A DNA stretch of 64,000 nucleotides, taken from contig OX578286.1 in the NCBI GenBank assembly GCA_951217055.1, positions 35,496,345 through 35,560,344 on the forward strand. The letters are read 5' to 3'. The notes under the pieces were generated by a model. It was given only the letters and a program-made list of their open reading frames with translations, ran no database searches and had not been told where the DNA came from. A program made the position numbers and the translations under genes. This stretch comes from Gerris lacustris (taxonomy: Eukaryota > Arthropoda > Insecta > Hemiptera > Gerridae). Below, piece by piece: positions 21,600 to 32,104 of this stretch; the stretch's first letter is position 1; every line of letters starts with the position of its first letter.

Positions 21600-22720
21600 A
21601 TATAAATTGAGGTTTAAATTAGGTTCTTATAAAGATGTTGCTAGATCTATAGGGGAATGGATAAGAGAAGTTATAGAAACCTGCAAGTAATCAGGTATTA
21701 AAATTGTTCAGGCTGTAGCAAGATGGATGGTACAATTTTCTTCTGAACATAAACAAGGAGGCAGTTATCATGATGTTAATGTCATTAGGTAACAAGCATG
21801 TATGATTTTGCTCTCTTCTACTCTTCTGGGCATAATGATGGCATGATAACGCTGTCATTGGGTAGCACGCAGGTATGAGAAGGTTTCTACAAGCCAGAAA
21901 GTGTTATGATATTTATTTAACTCGCTGCAAAGCAGGTAGCATTATTACTGGGTACAGGATGTAAGTATAAGCAACAGATATAGGTGAATACGGAAATGAA
22001 GGTAGATATAAAGTAACTGAAAGGTATTTGCATCTTCCGGCTCTAAGATGGCAGGTGTCTGAATTTTCACCCTTCGAGTATTATTATATTGTTGGGTACA
22101 AAAGCCAGTTAGATGTCATAATTTTACTGAATTACTGAATACAACAGGTAGTTAGGTATAAGGACGATGCTGGCTCTAACTAGTAGGGAAGTACGAGATG
22201 ATTGGTGGCTTCTTCGAGCAAGTAAGTCCAGGGTAACTGGTGATATCCTGGACCATAGATGGTTACTGGACGAAAAGCAATTACGTATAATATTGTTAAA
22301 TGGCATCTAAAAGCCACAAAGTATCAGAATGTTTCTGGATACAGAACTCAGGTATTGACGTGGTCCTGGCTCCAGATTAGATTATTGCTGACTCTTGCTG
22401 ATAAGCATCATAATGTCAGGTACAGAAGAGTTGCCCGGTACAACTTGCAGGTTGTTCATTCCTGCTAGGTAACAGAAGGGTTGCTTGAGGCAGCATGCAG
22501 GTTGCTGATTCCTGCTGACATGAAAGTATCATAATGTCATGTAATAGATGGGTTGCTCGATATATAGCATGCAGGTTGTTGATTCCTGCTAGGTTGTTAC
22601 CTAGCAGGGTTGCTCGAAGGGTTGCTCGAGGCAGCATGAAGGTTGCTGACTCTTGCTAACATGCAAGTATCATAATGTCATGTAATAGATGAGTTAATCG
22701 ATACAGCATGCAGGTACGTG
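21600..22720. repeat. degenerate minisatellite with a GCAGGTTGCTGATTCCTGCT core
   Basis: Imperfect units of roughly 90-110 bp built from ATCATAATGTCA(T/G)GTA, GGGTTGCTCGA, CAGCATGCAGGTTG and GATTCCTGCT. They are clearest at 22340-22715 and drift towards the left, where only GTCATTGGGTAGCACGCAGG-like blocks remain. The open frames inside are short and unrecognised. Confidence 0.65.
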
Positions 22721-22739
22721 TAAGTACAATGCTCGATTC

Positions 22740-23540
22740 ACCATTGTGTAGTTGCCACTGATGACTGCTCTTCGAGAAGCTGTCTCAAGCGGACGACGAT
22801 ATGGATTTAGAAGTAAGCGTTGCAGTTGTTGCAGCGCCTATGCTTTCCCAAACCTAATGGAAAGCAGCAAAGTGCCCAACAGGCACAAAGATAGGAGTAC
22901 TCAGTCTCTAACCATCCGACCTGCAAAAATCAGACGCATTAGGCAACAAAGAAACATTATAATTTATAGATGAACCAAGTATTTTTTAAATTTAAAGTTG
23001 TCAAGCATGTCCATTCTAAATGCTCCAGGCCCAAAGTTACCAGCCACTGGTCTCTGGCCCAAGGTCAATGTCCCTAGGCCTATTGTTCCTTTAACTAGGC
23101 CTATTGTCCCAGACTATAGGCTCATTCGACGACCAAATTAATTAAATGATTAAATTAATCGAATTGAGGAAGTAGCTTTGACGGGAATTTACCGGGCAAC
23201 GAGTGTATACTTAAAAGGACTTCTACTGCTACACTGGCAGGTGTGTTACCAACCATTGCAAGCACTGCAAAAGGATGGGGTACCCATCACCACCTCATAC
23301 GAGCGTGGTCGATTTATAGCGGAGGGACATTGTACTTTGTACTTGATAAGAGATAGCGAAATGTTACTTGAACTTACTCTGCATGCAGGGCAAGTAGGTG
23401 ATCGTGGTAGAAGCCTGGTCTGAGGTAGAAACACTCCTTGATCCGGTGAGCCGGGGGGTTGTGTCAGGTAGCCTGCTCTTGTATAACCTGCCTCCAGTCT
23501 TCCCAACTTCTCCTCTAAAAAAAAAAAAAACAGGAAAACA
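22740..23540. other. GC-richer patch with possible coding remnant and poly(A)
   Basis: Two higher-GC blocks (22740-22960 and 23160-23510) with open frames on both strands. On the plus strand 23178-23423 reads KDGVPITTS, RFIAEG, LYLIRDSEM, which faintly resembles the C-C'-E strands of an Ig domain from a muscle-type protein, but the conserved Trp spacing and final Tyr-x-Cys are absent. An A14 run at 23518-23531 follows TCTTCCCAACTTCTCCTCT, as in a processed retrocopy. No function is assigned. Confidence 0.3.
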
Positions 23541-23659
23541 GGTTCATTACTTAGTAAATTTTAATACTAATAGTACAATAAACAGTACATGAATTCAGGT
23601 GAAATAGCAAGGGTTGAACTGAGATACACGGTGCGGTCGAGAATCGCTTGGCAGCAAGA

Positions 23660-23780
23660 GATTATATCCCTTTGTCAAACAGTACATTTGTATGATTTAT
23701 ATATTTGAGTGATTATATATACGCATTATTTGTACATAGGAGAGTTGATATCCCTTTGTCAAAATAATACATTCCAGTAA
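23660..23780. repeat. fragment with GGAGAGTTGATATCCCTTTG core
   Basis: Two occurrences of ATATCCCTTTGTCAAA separated by about 80 bp, with CATAGGAGAGTTGATATCCC as in the elements at 38353-38576 and 53545-53762. No inverted ends recovered. Confidence 0.5.
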
Positions 23781-23839
23781 GGCCTGCACACTTTTCTAAC
23801 CTCTTCCCCTCGCAGCATCGTATTCCTCAGTTTTTAACG

Positions 23840-24105
23840 TGTGACGATAACTTTAGTAAATTTCGATCGATTTTGATGAAATTTGGTAGACATGTTCACT
23901 TTACCAATGCCCAGGACGAGTTCGTTGGACAACGTTATCGGTTCACGCGCAACGCTCACATAAACGTGAACTTCAAATTTAAAATTGGAATTTTAGGTCA
24001 GGAAAAAAACAAACTTCATCTATTCAATGAGACAATTATTTTTTTTTTAATACAATTTTTTAGTAAAACCAACAGCGACACCGCTATGAAGTGTTAAAGA
24101 TCGCT
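23840..24105 (-). repeat. fragment of the ACGCGAGCGTTGCGCGTGAA family
   Basis: Reverse copy of 40930-41200: GATGAAATTTGGTAGACATG, TTCACTTTACCAATGCCCAG, GACAACGTTATC, CGCGCAACGCTC, AGCGACACCGCTATGAAGTG. Adjoins the short-ORF element at 24122. Confidence 0.7.
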
Positions 24106-24121
24106 AAAACTATTAATAGTT

Positions 24122-24693
24122 TTTATCTACGATTGATACGAAATATAAACATTGTATCTCTGTTTAGATGCGTAGAAAGTGATTCTTTACTTGTATTCTT
24201 TGCGCATGCGCGTCTCATAGTTCTGAAGAATTCCTCTTCTTTACCACCCTAGGGAGGTAAAGTAGAGGAATTCTTCAGCTTTACGCACGATTAACGAGTT
24301 TGTTTACATTTAACAAAACTAATTTGCTGTTCTTTTATTAAAGTAACTGTTTATATGGAGTTTTTAGTGAAAAACAATGAGTGAATCAAGTGACTTTGAC
24401 GAAAATGTGGAGAATAATAATCCTCCAGAAATAATTAATTCGGCAAAAAATACAAATCAAGAGTTAATGCCATCTTTATCAAGAGATACGAACTTACATA
24501 CAGCAAGTTTATTTTTTTCTGTATTTATTATTTAAATCTAACAATCGGAGATAAAGTACGGTACGCAACTCGTGCGAAAACGGCATTTTGCATTGCTCCT
24601 GTGGTTTTACTACCCTCGCTGCCGCTCGGGTGCAAACTCCACACTTGCATGCAAAATGCTACTTTCCGCACTCGACGCGTAATGTACTATTAC
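24122..24693 (+). mobile_element. repeat element carrying a short ORF, copy 2
   Basis: Over 90 percent similar by eye to 5162-5733 along its whole length, including TTTATCTACGATTG at the start, GCGCATGCGC, the TTCCTCTTCTTTACC hairpin, the ORF and the ACGCGTAATGTACTATTA end. It has an additional ACTTGCATGCAAAATGCT stretch near the right end. The region before the ORF ATG is as conserved as the ORF. Confidence 0.8.
24377..24535 (+). CDS. 52-aa ORF inside the repeat element, copy 2
   Basis: Same ATG context and same stop as the 54-aa ORF at 5428-5592. Against that copy it has substitutions (for example T15N, I24K) and lacks two codons (Arg-Glu before the Asp-Thr of RDTNL). The deletion is exactly 6 bp, so the frame holds. 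That is compatible with weak coding constraint in the parent element, but two copies are too few to prove it. It could be the N-terminal exon of an absent transposase. Confidence 0.4.
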   Translation: MSESSDFDENVENNNPPEIINSAKNTNQELMPSLSRDTNLHTASLFFSVFII

Positions 24694-24742
24694 ACAATAA
24701 ATAATTTAACAATAAAGTAATATAACAATAATTATATGGCTC

Positions 24743-24922
24743 ACTATTGATCACATCATACTCGCTTCGGCGGTACAATGTACTTATGTATGATGTGTGA
24801 AGTGGCTGGAACTCTCTACCGCGGGGCGTAAAAAGGGCCTAAGTGATGGCCTAATTGCAAGGTTCGAACAAGTGGTTCGTCCTACCCGTTCTAGTAGAAA
24901 GTACTAGATTACTACTACTAAT
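24743..24922 (+). mobile_element. SINE fragment, tRNA head missing
   Basis: Matches the body and tail of the SINE at 50530-50898: CGCTTCGGCGGTACAATGTA, GTGAAGTGGCTGGAACTCT, AAAAAGGGCCTAAGTGATGG, GTTCGAACAAGTGGTTCGTC, ending in an ACTACTACTAAT trinucleotide tail. 5'-truncated, as is common for SINEs. Confidence 0.8.
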
Positions 24923-25429
24923 ATAACAATAATGTTAATATAACAATAAAGTACATGATAGGATGCGAGGAAGCTATGTGCCACACTAATTGGCAGTCTG
25001 TTTTATGTTTTGCTTATTTACATTAGTAAAGATGTTATTTTGGTTTATTGTTTATATATCTCTAGGGTCTGATTATTTAATTTCTTTTTGCTGTACTTAA
25101 AATGCAACCTGAAACACAGGTGTTTTGAAATTATTGTGTATTTAATTATGAAAAATTAATTTATGTCTTACTTTATTTAAAAGTATTATGATTTTGTACT
25201 ATTGTATAATTTGTATAAATGAAAATGTAAGTGACTCATTCGTTCAATGCTGTAATGCTTTTAGACAAATATATAAAATTGAATTGCATTTTGGTTTGTT
25301 TCGATGATTGGTTTTTGGTTTACCCTAACAAAGTTTACCCTAATTAATACTGCCTATAAACCCCTTTTAACGATTTCTTTAAACAATTTGTAAAATGCTT
25401 TTACGCTTTTTACATTATACGGTTGGCTT
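24923..25429. other. spacer with a GTGTGGCACATAGC-type motif
   Basis: AT-rich. At 24958-24998 a reversed copy of the GCGAGGAAGCTATGTGCCAC motif occurs. No other feature seen. Confidence 0.5.
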
Positions 25430-25560
25430 ACGGTATTGATGATCAATGCTATTTTAGAGTAATATGGCTGGTTTGTAGTATAAAAGGATTGCTGTTATTT
25501 TACAGTTTGCTTACTACAATTTTACAGTATTAATGATTACTAACACACTAGCACTTTACA
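25430..25560. repeat. degenerate TTTTACAGTATTGATGATTA minisatellite, left part
   Basis: Units of about 35-40 bp with ATTTTACAGT and ATTGATGATTACT. The same units resume at 26660-26850, so the array is split by the elements between 25561 and 26650. Confidence 0.6.
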
Positions 25561-25800
25561 CAGTAGAGGTCGGCAACCCGGTGCCCGCGGGTATTATGCG
25601 GCGCCCTCGGTTTACTTCAAATGGGCCCACCGATATCTAATATTAAGACCTACATGGCCATTTTCTTTTTGGAACGAAGTTCCTTATGGCACGTTCTGGA
25701 GCCCGGGAGTGAATCCGAAAAAAACGACCAAAATCACCGTCACAAAATAACCGTCACAAAATCACCGTTACAAAATCACCGTCACGCACGAAATCTACAG
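25561..25800 (+). mobile_element. hAT-like 5' end and short 14-bp tandem
   Basis: CAGTAGAGGTCGGCAACCCG and the following GCGGGTATTATGCGGCGCCC resemble the GGTCGGCAA-type ends of some hAT elements. No matching right end was found. At 25727-25792 there are four to five copies of AAAATCACCGTCAC. Confidence 0.45.
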
Positions 25801-25950
25801 ATTACGATAACTTGAGTAAAAGATCACCAAGTTAGATGAAATTTGGTACACATGTTCATTTTACCAATGCCCAAGCTGAGTTCGTCGGAAAACGTTATCC
25901 GCCCAAGCGTTCACGCGCAACGCTCGCGTAAACGTAAGCTCTCGTCAACT
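25801..25950 (-). repeat. fragment of the ACGCGAGCGTTGCGCGTGAA family
   Basis: Reversed blocks GATGAAATTTGGTACACATG, TTCATTTTACCAATGCCCAA, AACGTTATCCGCCCAAGCG and CGCGCAACGCTCGCG match 40940-41190. Confidence 0.65.
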
Positions 25951-26023
25951 CTAGGCATCGTAAACTACTCCTCTATGGTAAACCTATATTGAGGTATTAA
26001 GTTTTTTGAAAGAGTCGTCCTTT

Positions 26024-26645
26024 TTACATTTTCATATAAAAAGAAAGTATTGTGATAGCGTGAAAAATCGATTTTGAGATTTTAATGGATTTACACGTTT
26101 TGAAATGAAATGAAATCCAAAGAAGTGGTTTTTAATAAATGTCTCTCTCCACACATCTGTGTAGACGCCTGAACTACTGGACCGATTTTAACGAAATTTG
26201 GCATGCATGTTCAGAAAAATCATACCACGAGGGCGAAATCAAGAAATGAATGTTAGCTCCAAATTTGGGGGTACTATCCCATAAAAACTCAGAACTAACT
26301 TTAAAAAAAATAATTTCTCGAAATAATATCGATTTCTTTTACTGTTCTGACGATTTTTATTAAAAAATTATGCAAAAAATGTAGTCCATTTAAATACGAA
26401 CCTAACTACATAAGACGTTTTCCCGGGAAAAATCTAGTTCCTGCGAAATAGCTTTAAACGCGAATAGAGAGAGGCTAGGTTCGATTCCCCGCCAAGGAGA
26501 AGTCATTTTTATGATAAATTTTGACATAATTTTCAATAATAATTAAATATACCTATACGAAAACTCGAAAACTAATAAATGCGGAAAACACTGGGCTATG
26601 TAATTATGAACTTGTACATGAAAAAGTTTGTCTGAGTTGCCTTGG
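26024..26645 (+). mobile_element. B-box-bearing repeat, copy 2
   Basis: Near full-length: CATATAAAAAGAAAGTATTG at the start, TTTACACGTTTTGAAATG, GACGTTTTCCCGGGAAAAAT at 26413, AGGTTCGATTCCCCGCC (B-box-like, 26480-26496), and ATGAAAAAGTTTGTCTGAGT at the end. The central CTGTCTG tract is reduced. Confidence 0.8.
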
Positions 26646-26659
26646 ATTGATTTTTTTTT

Positions 26660-26850
26660 ATTTTGCTGCCATTTTACAGTAGGATCGTTTACAGTATTGA
26701 GGATTAATGGCACATTAATATATTGACGATTTCTGCCATTTCACAGTATTGATGATTACTGCCATTTGACAGTACTAATTATGACTATAATTTTACATTA
26801 TTAGGTTGATCAGTATTGATGAATACTGTTATTTTACAGTAGAAAGGTCC
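26660..26850. repeat. degenerate TTTTACAGTATTGATGATTA minisatellite, right part
   Basis: Continuation of the 25430-25560 array with units such as CAGTATTGAGGATTAATGGC and CAGTATTGATGATTACTGCC. Confidence 0.6.
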
Positions 26851-26929
26851 AGTCATGCACCATGACTTAATGAGCGAATTTTCAAAGAGATCTTATGATA
26901 ATGCAGGAAAATTTTGGTTTAGAATTTGG

Positions 26930-27085
26930 ATGGGTTACAACATTGATTCGGGGTACAAAAGTCAAAATAGTATTTACCCATCAAGATGCATGTCGATGGA
27001 AAGCTCTTTAAGAGTACAGTAATTGTTGTTACGTACATTTTTCTCATATGATCATGTAACAGGGGGGGGGGGGGGGGGGGGGGGG
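26930..27085 (+). repeat. detached Helitron inner unit ending in a G24 run
   Basis: GGGGTACAAAAGTCAAAATA, GATGCATGTCGATGGAAAGC and TCTTTAAGAGTACAGTAATT match the inner units of 28138-29676. At the point where those copies have AGGAGGGGG this one has 24 consecutive Gs (27062-27085). Confidence 0.8.
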
Positions 27086-28137
27086 TAAAATGGAAACAAC
27101 ACGTTTTTAAGCTACTTATAACCCTAAATTGTTCAAATTTGACCCCTAAATGAACTCCAAAAATTCTGGCCAACGAACTCATCCTTTCTTTTGATATTAA
27201 TGACATTTTAAAATTTGTTTGGATTTTTTAAGTGCATCCTAGCGTGAGATATCGTCAAACATACATAAAAAAAGTTTTAAATTTCAGCAATTGATTTAGA
27301 ATGGTCTAAAACGGATTTCTATGGAGAAAATTTCCAAAAATTCGCATTACCAAAATTTTGAAGTCATTGCAATAGCTTAATTTTCTTAATAGCTTAAATT
27401 CGCTAAAAGGGTTCGTAAAAAAATGTGGTTAATTAAAATTTGGGTACCTGGAGGTAGTGATGGGTAGAGAGGCCAGTTGCTTAAAGTTTTACCTGCAGTC
27501 TGCATCGGCTCCAAATTTGGATATTGACGATATCGTGACATCACTCTTAAAACCTGATTTTCACTTTTTTCTTTAGTAAAATCTCTACTTCAGTCTTGAC
27601 CTAAACAACACAAAACCATGTATATTTATGACAGTAATATAAAACATAATTTATACTTTAAGGATATGTTTTCAGGTTATTCTTTCAGAAATTATGTTAA
27701 TTCCATTCGAAGAATTGTTTCTTCAATAGAAATACAAACTTTTGACTGTGAGAAATCACAACTTTTTCGCAGAACACTATAAAAGCAAGATGAATTTGTT
27801 TAATATTTTGAATTATTGTGTACAGTTCAAATATTTATATTTGTGTTTTTTATGATTGTTTGAAAGACGATATTCTGTGATTTAAAAAAAAAGTATATAA
27901 ATAAATTAGTAAAACTTAAATTTCAATTGTTTTAACAACTTCAACTTTCAATTTAACAAACTTCAACTGTATAATTTAACTTTCAAATGTTCGAAAGTTA
28001 TTGACTTAAGTATTTACAATCCAAACTTTCGCAATTATAGGATTTACAAAGCAAAAGCACTTATAAGATACGTCACTTATAACGTCGGACTTCACCCCCT
28101 TCGTGACGCGGATTCCACCGGAAAACCAAGCTGTTTA
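27086..28137. other. AT-rich spacer
   Basis: No gene. Near 27870-28020 there are diffuse repeats of AACTTCAACTTTCAATTTAA. The last 60 bp before the Helitron-like element are GC-richer (CGTCGGACTTCACCCCCTTC). Confidence 0.45.
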
Positions 28138-29676
28138 TCTATATATATATAAAATCCAAATATCTATATATATAATCCAAATATCTATATATATAAGTTT
28201 ATCTATATAATATATAAAATCCAAATACCACTGACTGACTGACTGACTGACTGACACATCACGATATCTCTGAAACCACTGGACCTACGACCATGAAATT
28301 TTGTAGGTGTGTTCCTCTTACCTCCTAGGTGCTCGCTAAGAAATATTTTAAAAATCCGCCATCTTGATTCAAGATGGCGGCCATTTATATACAAAATTCG
28401 TCATGACGATATCTCGGGAACCAATTGTACTAGAACCTTGAAATTCAGAAGTTGGCTTCCTTTTATGAAATTAGTAACTTTTGATAAATAGTTTACCTAT
28501 CGGGAATATTGATTCAAGATGGTGGCCATACATATATAAAAGTCAACATGTGTGCATGTTCTTTATACAAATCTACAGTTTTAGTCCGATCTCGATGAAA
28601 ATTTGCACACTTGACCTTCAAAGGAAGGGGAAAATCACTGTCTACATGAATATTCAAAATTTTAATTTTGGTACACAGGGGTACGGGGTACAAATGTTAA
28701 AGTAATGAACATCCTTCATGATGCATATCGTTGAAAAGCTCTTTAAGAGGACAGTAATTGTGGTTATATGTACAGTTTTATCATATTTTCACTTAGGAGG
28801 GGGGTATAATTAAAAAATATAGCTATATCTTATATAAAAAGAAGTGTAACCGTATGAGGGTATGTCTTTTATTCTAATTGGATGAATATTTACACACTTT
28901 TTCTTCAAAACAAGGTTAAGGTCACTGCCTACATGAGATTACGAAATTAAAATTTTGTTACACAGGGGTACGGGGTACAAGTGATGAATACCCTTCATCT
29001 TCATGATGCACATCGTTTAAATGCTCTTTAAGAGTACAGTAATTGTTGTTATGTGTACGGGGTACAAATGACAAAGTAATGGATACCCTTCATAATACAA
29101 ATCGTTGAAAAGCTGTTTAAGAGAAAAGTAATTGTTCTTAAGTAGGTACAGTTTTGTCTTATTTTCATTTAGAAGGGGGAGAGGTAAAATGGAAATTTAT
29201 ATCTATATCTATATATGTATATAAAAGTCAACATATTATGTGTGTACACATGCATGTTCTTTCATACAAATCTACAGTTTTATTCCGATCTCGATGAAAA
29301 TTTGCACACTTGACCTTCAAAGCAAGGGGAAGGTAACTGTTTACATGAATTTTCGAACTACAACTTTTGGTTCAAAGGGGTACGGGGTACAAGTAATGAA
29401 TACCCTTTATCTTCATGATGCATATCGTTGAAAGGTTCTTTAAGAGTACCTACAGTAATTGTTGTTATGTGTACAGTTTTGTCATATTTTCATTTAGGAG
29501 GGGGTAAATTTAGGATATTTGCAAACGATCTTATCAAAGAGGTGGGGGATATAACTAAGAGGGATAGAATCTAGATATTCTCGCATAGTAAAATAATATG
29601 GTATTATAGTACCTGGTAGTATATAAACTTATCAAATTTAAAAACGCTCCGTAGCGAAGCACGGGTATCCAGCTAG
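28138..29676 (+). mobile_element. Helitron-like non-autonomous element
   Basis: Starts TCTATATATATA after an A and ends with a 3' hairpin (CCGTAGCGAAGCACGG, 29649-29664; GAA loop, one bulge) then GGTATCCAGCTAG followed by T. A TC start, a subterminal hairpin, a CTRR end and insertion between A and T are Helitron traits. The 5' start is repeated about three times in tandem (28138-28225). Inside: CTGACTGACTGAC, CATCTTGATTCAAGATGGCG, and at least four units with GGGGTACGGGGTACAA, GATGCATATCGTTGAAAAGC and TTTAAGAG. No Rep or helicase coding sequence. Confidence 0.75.
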
Positions 29677-30602
29677 TTACTTATAAGATAGTCTAATTTT
29701 TAATAAGTTTTATGAAATTAAAAATAATACATAGGATAAACAAATCAAAATTATGTATTCGTTTCTTTGCATAGATCTTAGGCTTCGGTTAATACAGTGG
29801 ATATATAATTATATATTAGGAAGTATTTGGCCGAACAATCAAACACATTGTGAACGTCATAAAAGTGGTTGGCTGCAACGACGTTGTTCGAATACTCAAG
29901 AAGTTATATAAATAAATTTTAAAATGGACTGCTCGGAAACAAAATTTAAAATTTTAAAATATTTTTAAAATTACTTACGTTGTTCTTTTTTGGGTGAAGA
30001 TAAAATGCTGCGAATATACCTCGAACCGATTTGAACAAGCCGTAGTAAATGTTTCACTATAAAATATCTTATTTTAATTATATTATTCAAAAAGATAAAA
30101 CAATTATAATAATTTAAATATTCCTTGCTCTTAGTGTTGTTTTCAAAACTGTTAGCGACTAAGTACGTATATACTATATTTTTTTAAATTCTAATCACTA
30201 ACTTTTAATTATAAAATTAAAAATACAATAAAATAATAAAATCTGTTAATTAAAATATAATAATTTGCCGTGAAAAACAAAAATTTAGAAGTTACTAATA
30301 TTACGATGATATATTATTTAGTTGCGTTTAGGTTTAGTACTGTTACTGGACTATGGGTTATCATTCCCGAATTGATAATGTAAACATAACATCTAATAAT
30401 AAGCTCTGTAGTACTGAGTAGGGGGGAGGTCATCAGATAGTATTGTTTACATGTTGTTGTTTACATTTCGGATATGGTCAGATTTGAACATTCTGATAAA
30501 CAGTACTGATAAAGAAATTAAAGAGTAAAAATAGCTGTAATGTCGATAATTTATAAATGTTTACTTGAAGAATGTCATTATAAATTCTATTTCATTAATT
30601 TA
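29677..30602. other. AT-rich spacer
   Basis: No tandem or inverted structure recognised. A TAGGGGGGAGG block lies at 30419. Confidence 0.45.

Positions 30603-30604
<2 letters not shown>

Positions 30605-30698
<94 letters not shown>
30605..30698. repeat. (TA)n microsatellite at the Helitron 5' end
   Basis: More than 45 TA dinucleotides, expanded from the TCTATATATA start of the element. Confidence 0.98.
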
Positions 30699-30701
<3 letters not shown>

Positions 30702-31337
30702 GAATGTTTGTCTGTTTATCTGTCTGTCTCTTATGCTTGCCTAAACCGTTGAGGGAATGGATGGACACATGCCTGGGACTGGGAAGGTTTCTAAGTTAGT
30801 TAAACAATGTTCCGATTTTGGTACAAAGAGGTACAGGGTACAATCGTCAAAGTAATGAAAACCCTTTGTGATGCATATTATTGAAAAGCTCTTTAAGACT
30901 ACAGTAATGGTTGGACGCATAAACTATGTTCCGATTTTGGTACATAGAGGTACAGGGTAGGGGAGACGGGGGCACTAATTCCATAGGGGTAGGTTTTCCA
31001 CCCAAACGTATTTCAGCAGTGCGCCAGAAAAGTGCTCTGCGGACTAACTCGGAAGGGCCGCCATGCTTTACTGCGTCTATCACGCCACTTCCAGTCGTCT
31101 CAGTGCACTAGTTACGCCAGGGCCAACTTTTTTTTGTTTTCGAATAGGAAAGTAAACTTTATACTACTTTTGGTTAAGTAAACCAAAAAATAAGTGAGTA
31201 ATGTTTTTGCTTAATTTGCGACATGGTATTATAAAAAGAATATCTCCTTAATCTAGTGATGTGATTGATATTGTAAATTACTTTTGTTTTGACATGTTTA
31301 GATTAAATTAAATTTCCAATATGGCGACGGGGCACGT

Positions 31338-31550
31338 TTGCCACCTGTACGTGGGGCACGTTTTCCATATGGAAAACGTGAAGACTGTGTGTGCATTTAT
31401 TGGTTTGAACTTTATACCAAATCTAAGGATAAAGAGAAGTGGGTGAGGTGCACAAACTGCAAGAAATGGGCGCACGAACATTGCACTGATGGCGAAGTGT
31501 TATTTTTTGTATGTATTCATTGTGATTCAGACAATGAAGACTATTTCTAA
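31338..31550 (+). pseudogene. C-terminal zinc-knuckle tail of a pogo-like transposase
   Basis: The last 50 residues show C-V-C-I, then EKWVRCTNCKKWAHEHC and FVCIHCDSD before the stop: a CxxC ... WxxCxxCxxWAHExC ... CxxC pattern seen at the C-terminus of many arthropod DDE (Tigger/pogo type) transposases. Upstream sequence is not transposase, so the DDE core has been deleted. AATAAA signals follow at about 31632 and 31660. Terminal repeats and TA duplication agree with the family. A PHD-like host protein is an alternative but poorly fits the context. Confidence 0.7.
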
Positions 31551-31763
31551 TCTTTTTATCACCTTGTATCATCCTTTATATCTGACTTTGTTCAATTATC
31601 GAGTAAGATATTTTTTTTATATTACTTTTAATAAACCACTAATCCTATATTTTCAGAAATAAAATTTATTTATTTCCTTTCTTTCACAATTTTTGGCAGT
31701 TGGAAAACTTGCCCGTATTTAGTATAATGGCACTAAGATGTATAAATTTAGCAACCGTTAAAT

Positions 31764-32104
31764 TATGAATTATCATTAAAATTAGTGAGGTACGGTTTAA
31801 ATAAAAAAACTACATAGTTTGACCAACTAGTTTCGTGTAATTTGTACACATCGTCAGGGTATAACTACAGATAAAAAAACAAAATATACTGAATTTAAAG
31901 TATATACATGTTGACGTTAGGAATAGGACTGAATCAGTCCTATTCCTAACGTCAACATGTATATACTTTAAATTCAGTATATTTTGTTTTTTTATCTGTA
32001 GTTATACCCTGACGATGTGTACAAATTACACGAAACTAGTTGGTCAAACTATGTAGTTTTTTATTTAAACCGTACCTCACTAATTTTAATGATAATTTAT
32101 AATG
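31764..32104. mobile_element. 340-bp foldback element inside the pogo-like transposon
   Basis: Almost perfect inverted repeat with a centre near 31932: arms include ATTATCATTAAAATTAGTGA, GGTACGGTTTAAAT, GACCAACTAGTTTCGTGTAA and GACGTTAGGAATAGGACTGA. The words TATAATGGCACT at about 31720 and TATAATGGCACT at 32099 may be remnants of a target duplication. The left side also has TTTAGCAACCGTTAAA, and the mirror of this is seen beside the small foldback at 53940, so the two are related. Confidence 0.85.

Noticed and set aside
22124..22637. ORFs of 60-73 codons in the degenerate minisatellite
   Set aside because: No recognised domain, and the same sequence is tandemly repeated with indels that are not multiples of three.
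30540..30752. 70-codon ORF of alternating Ile-Tyr
   Set aside because: Translation of a (TA)n microsatellite.
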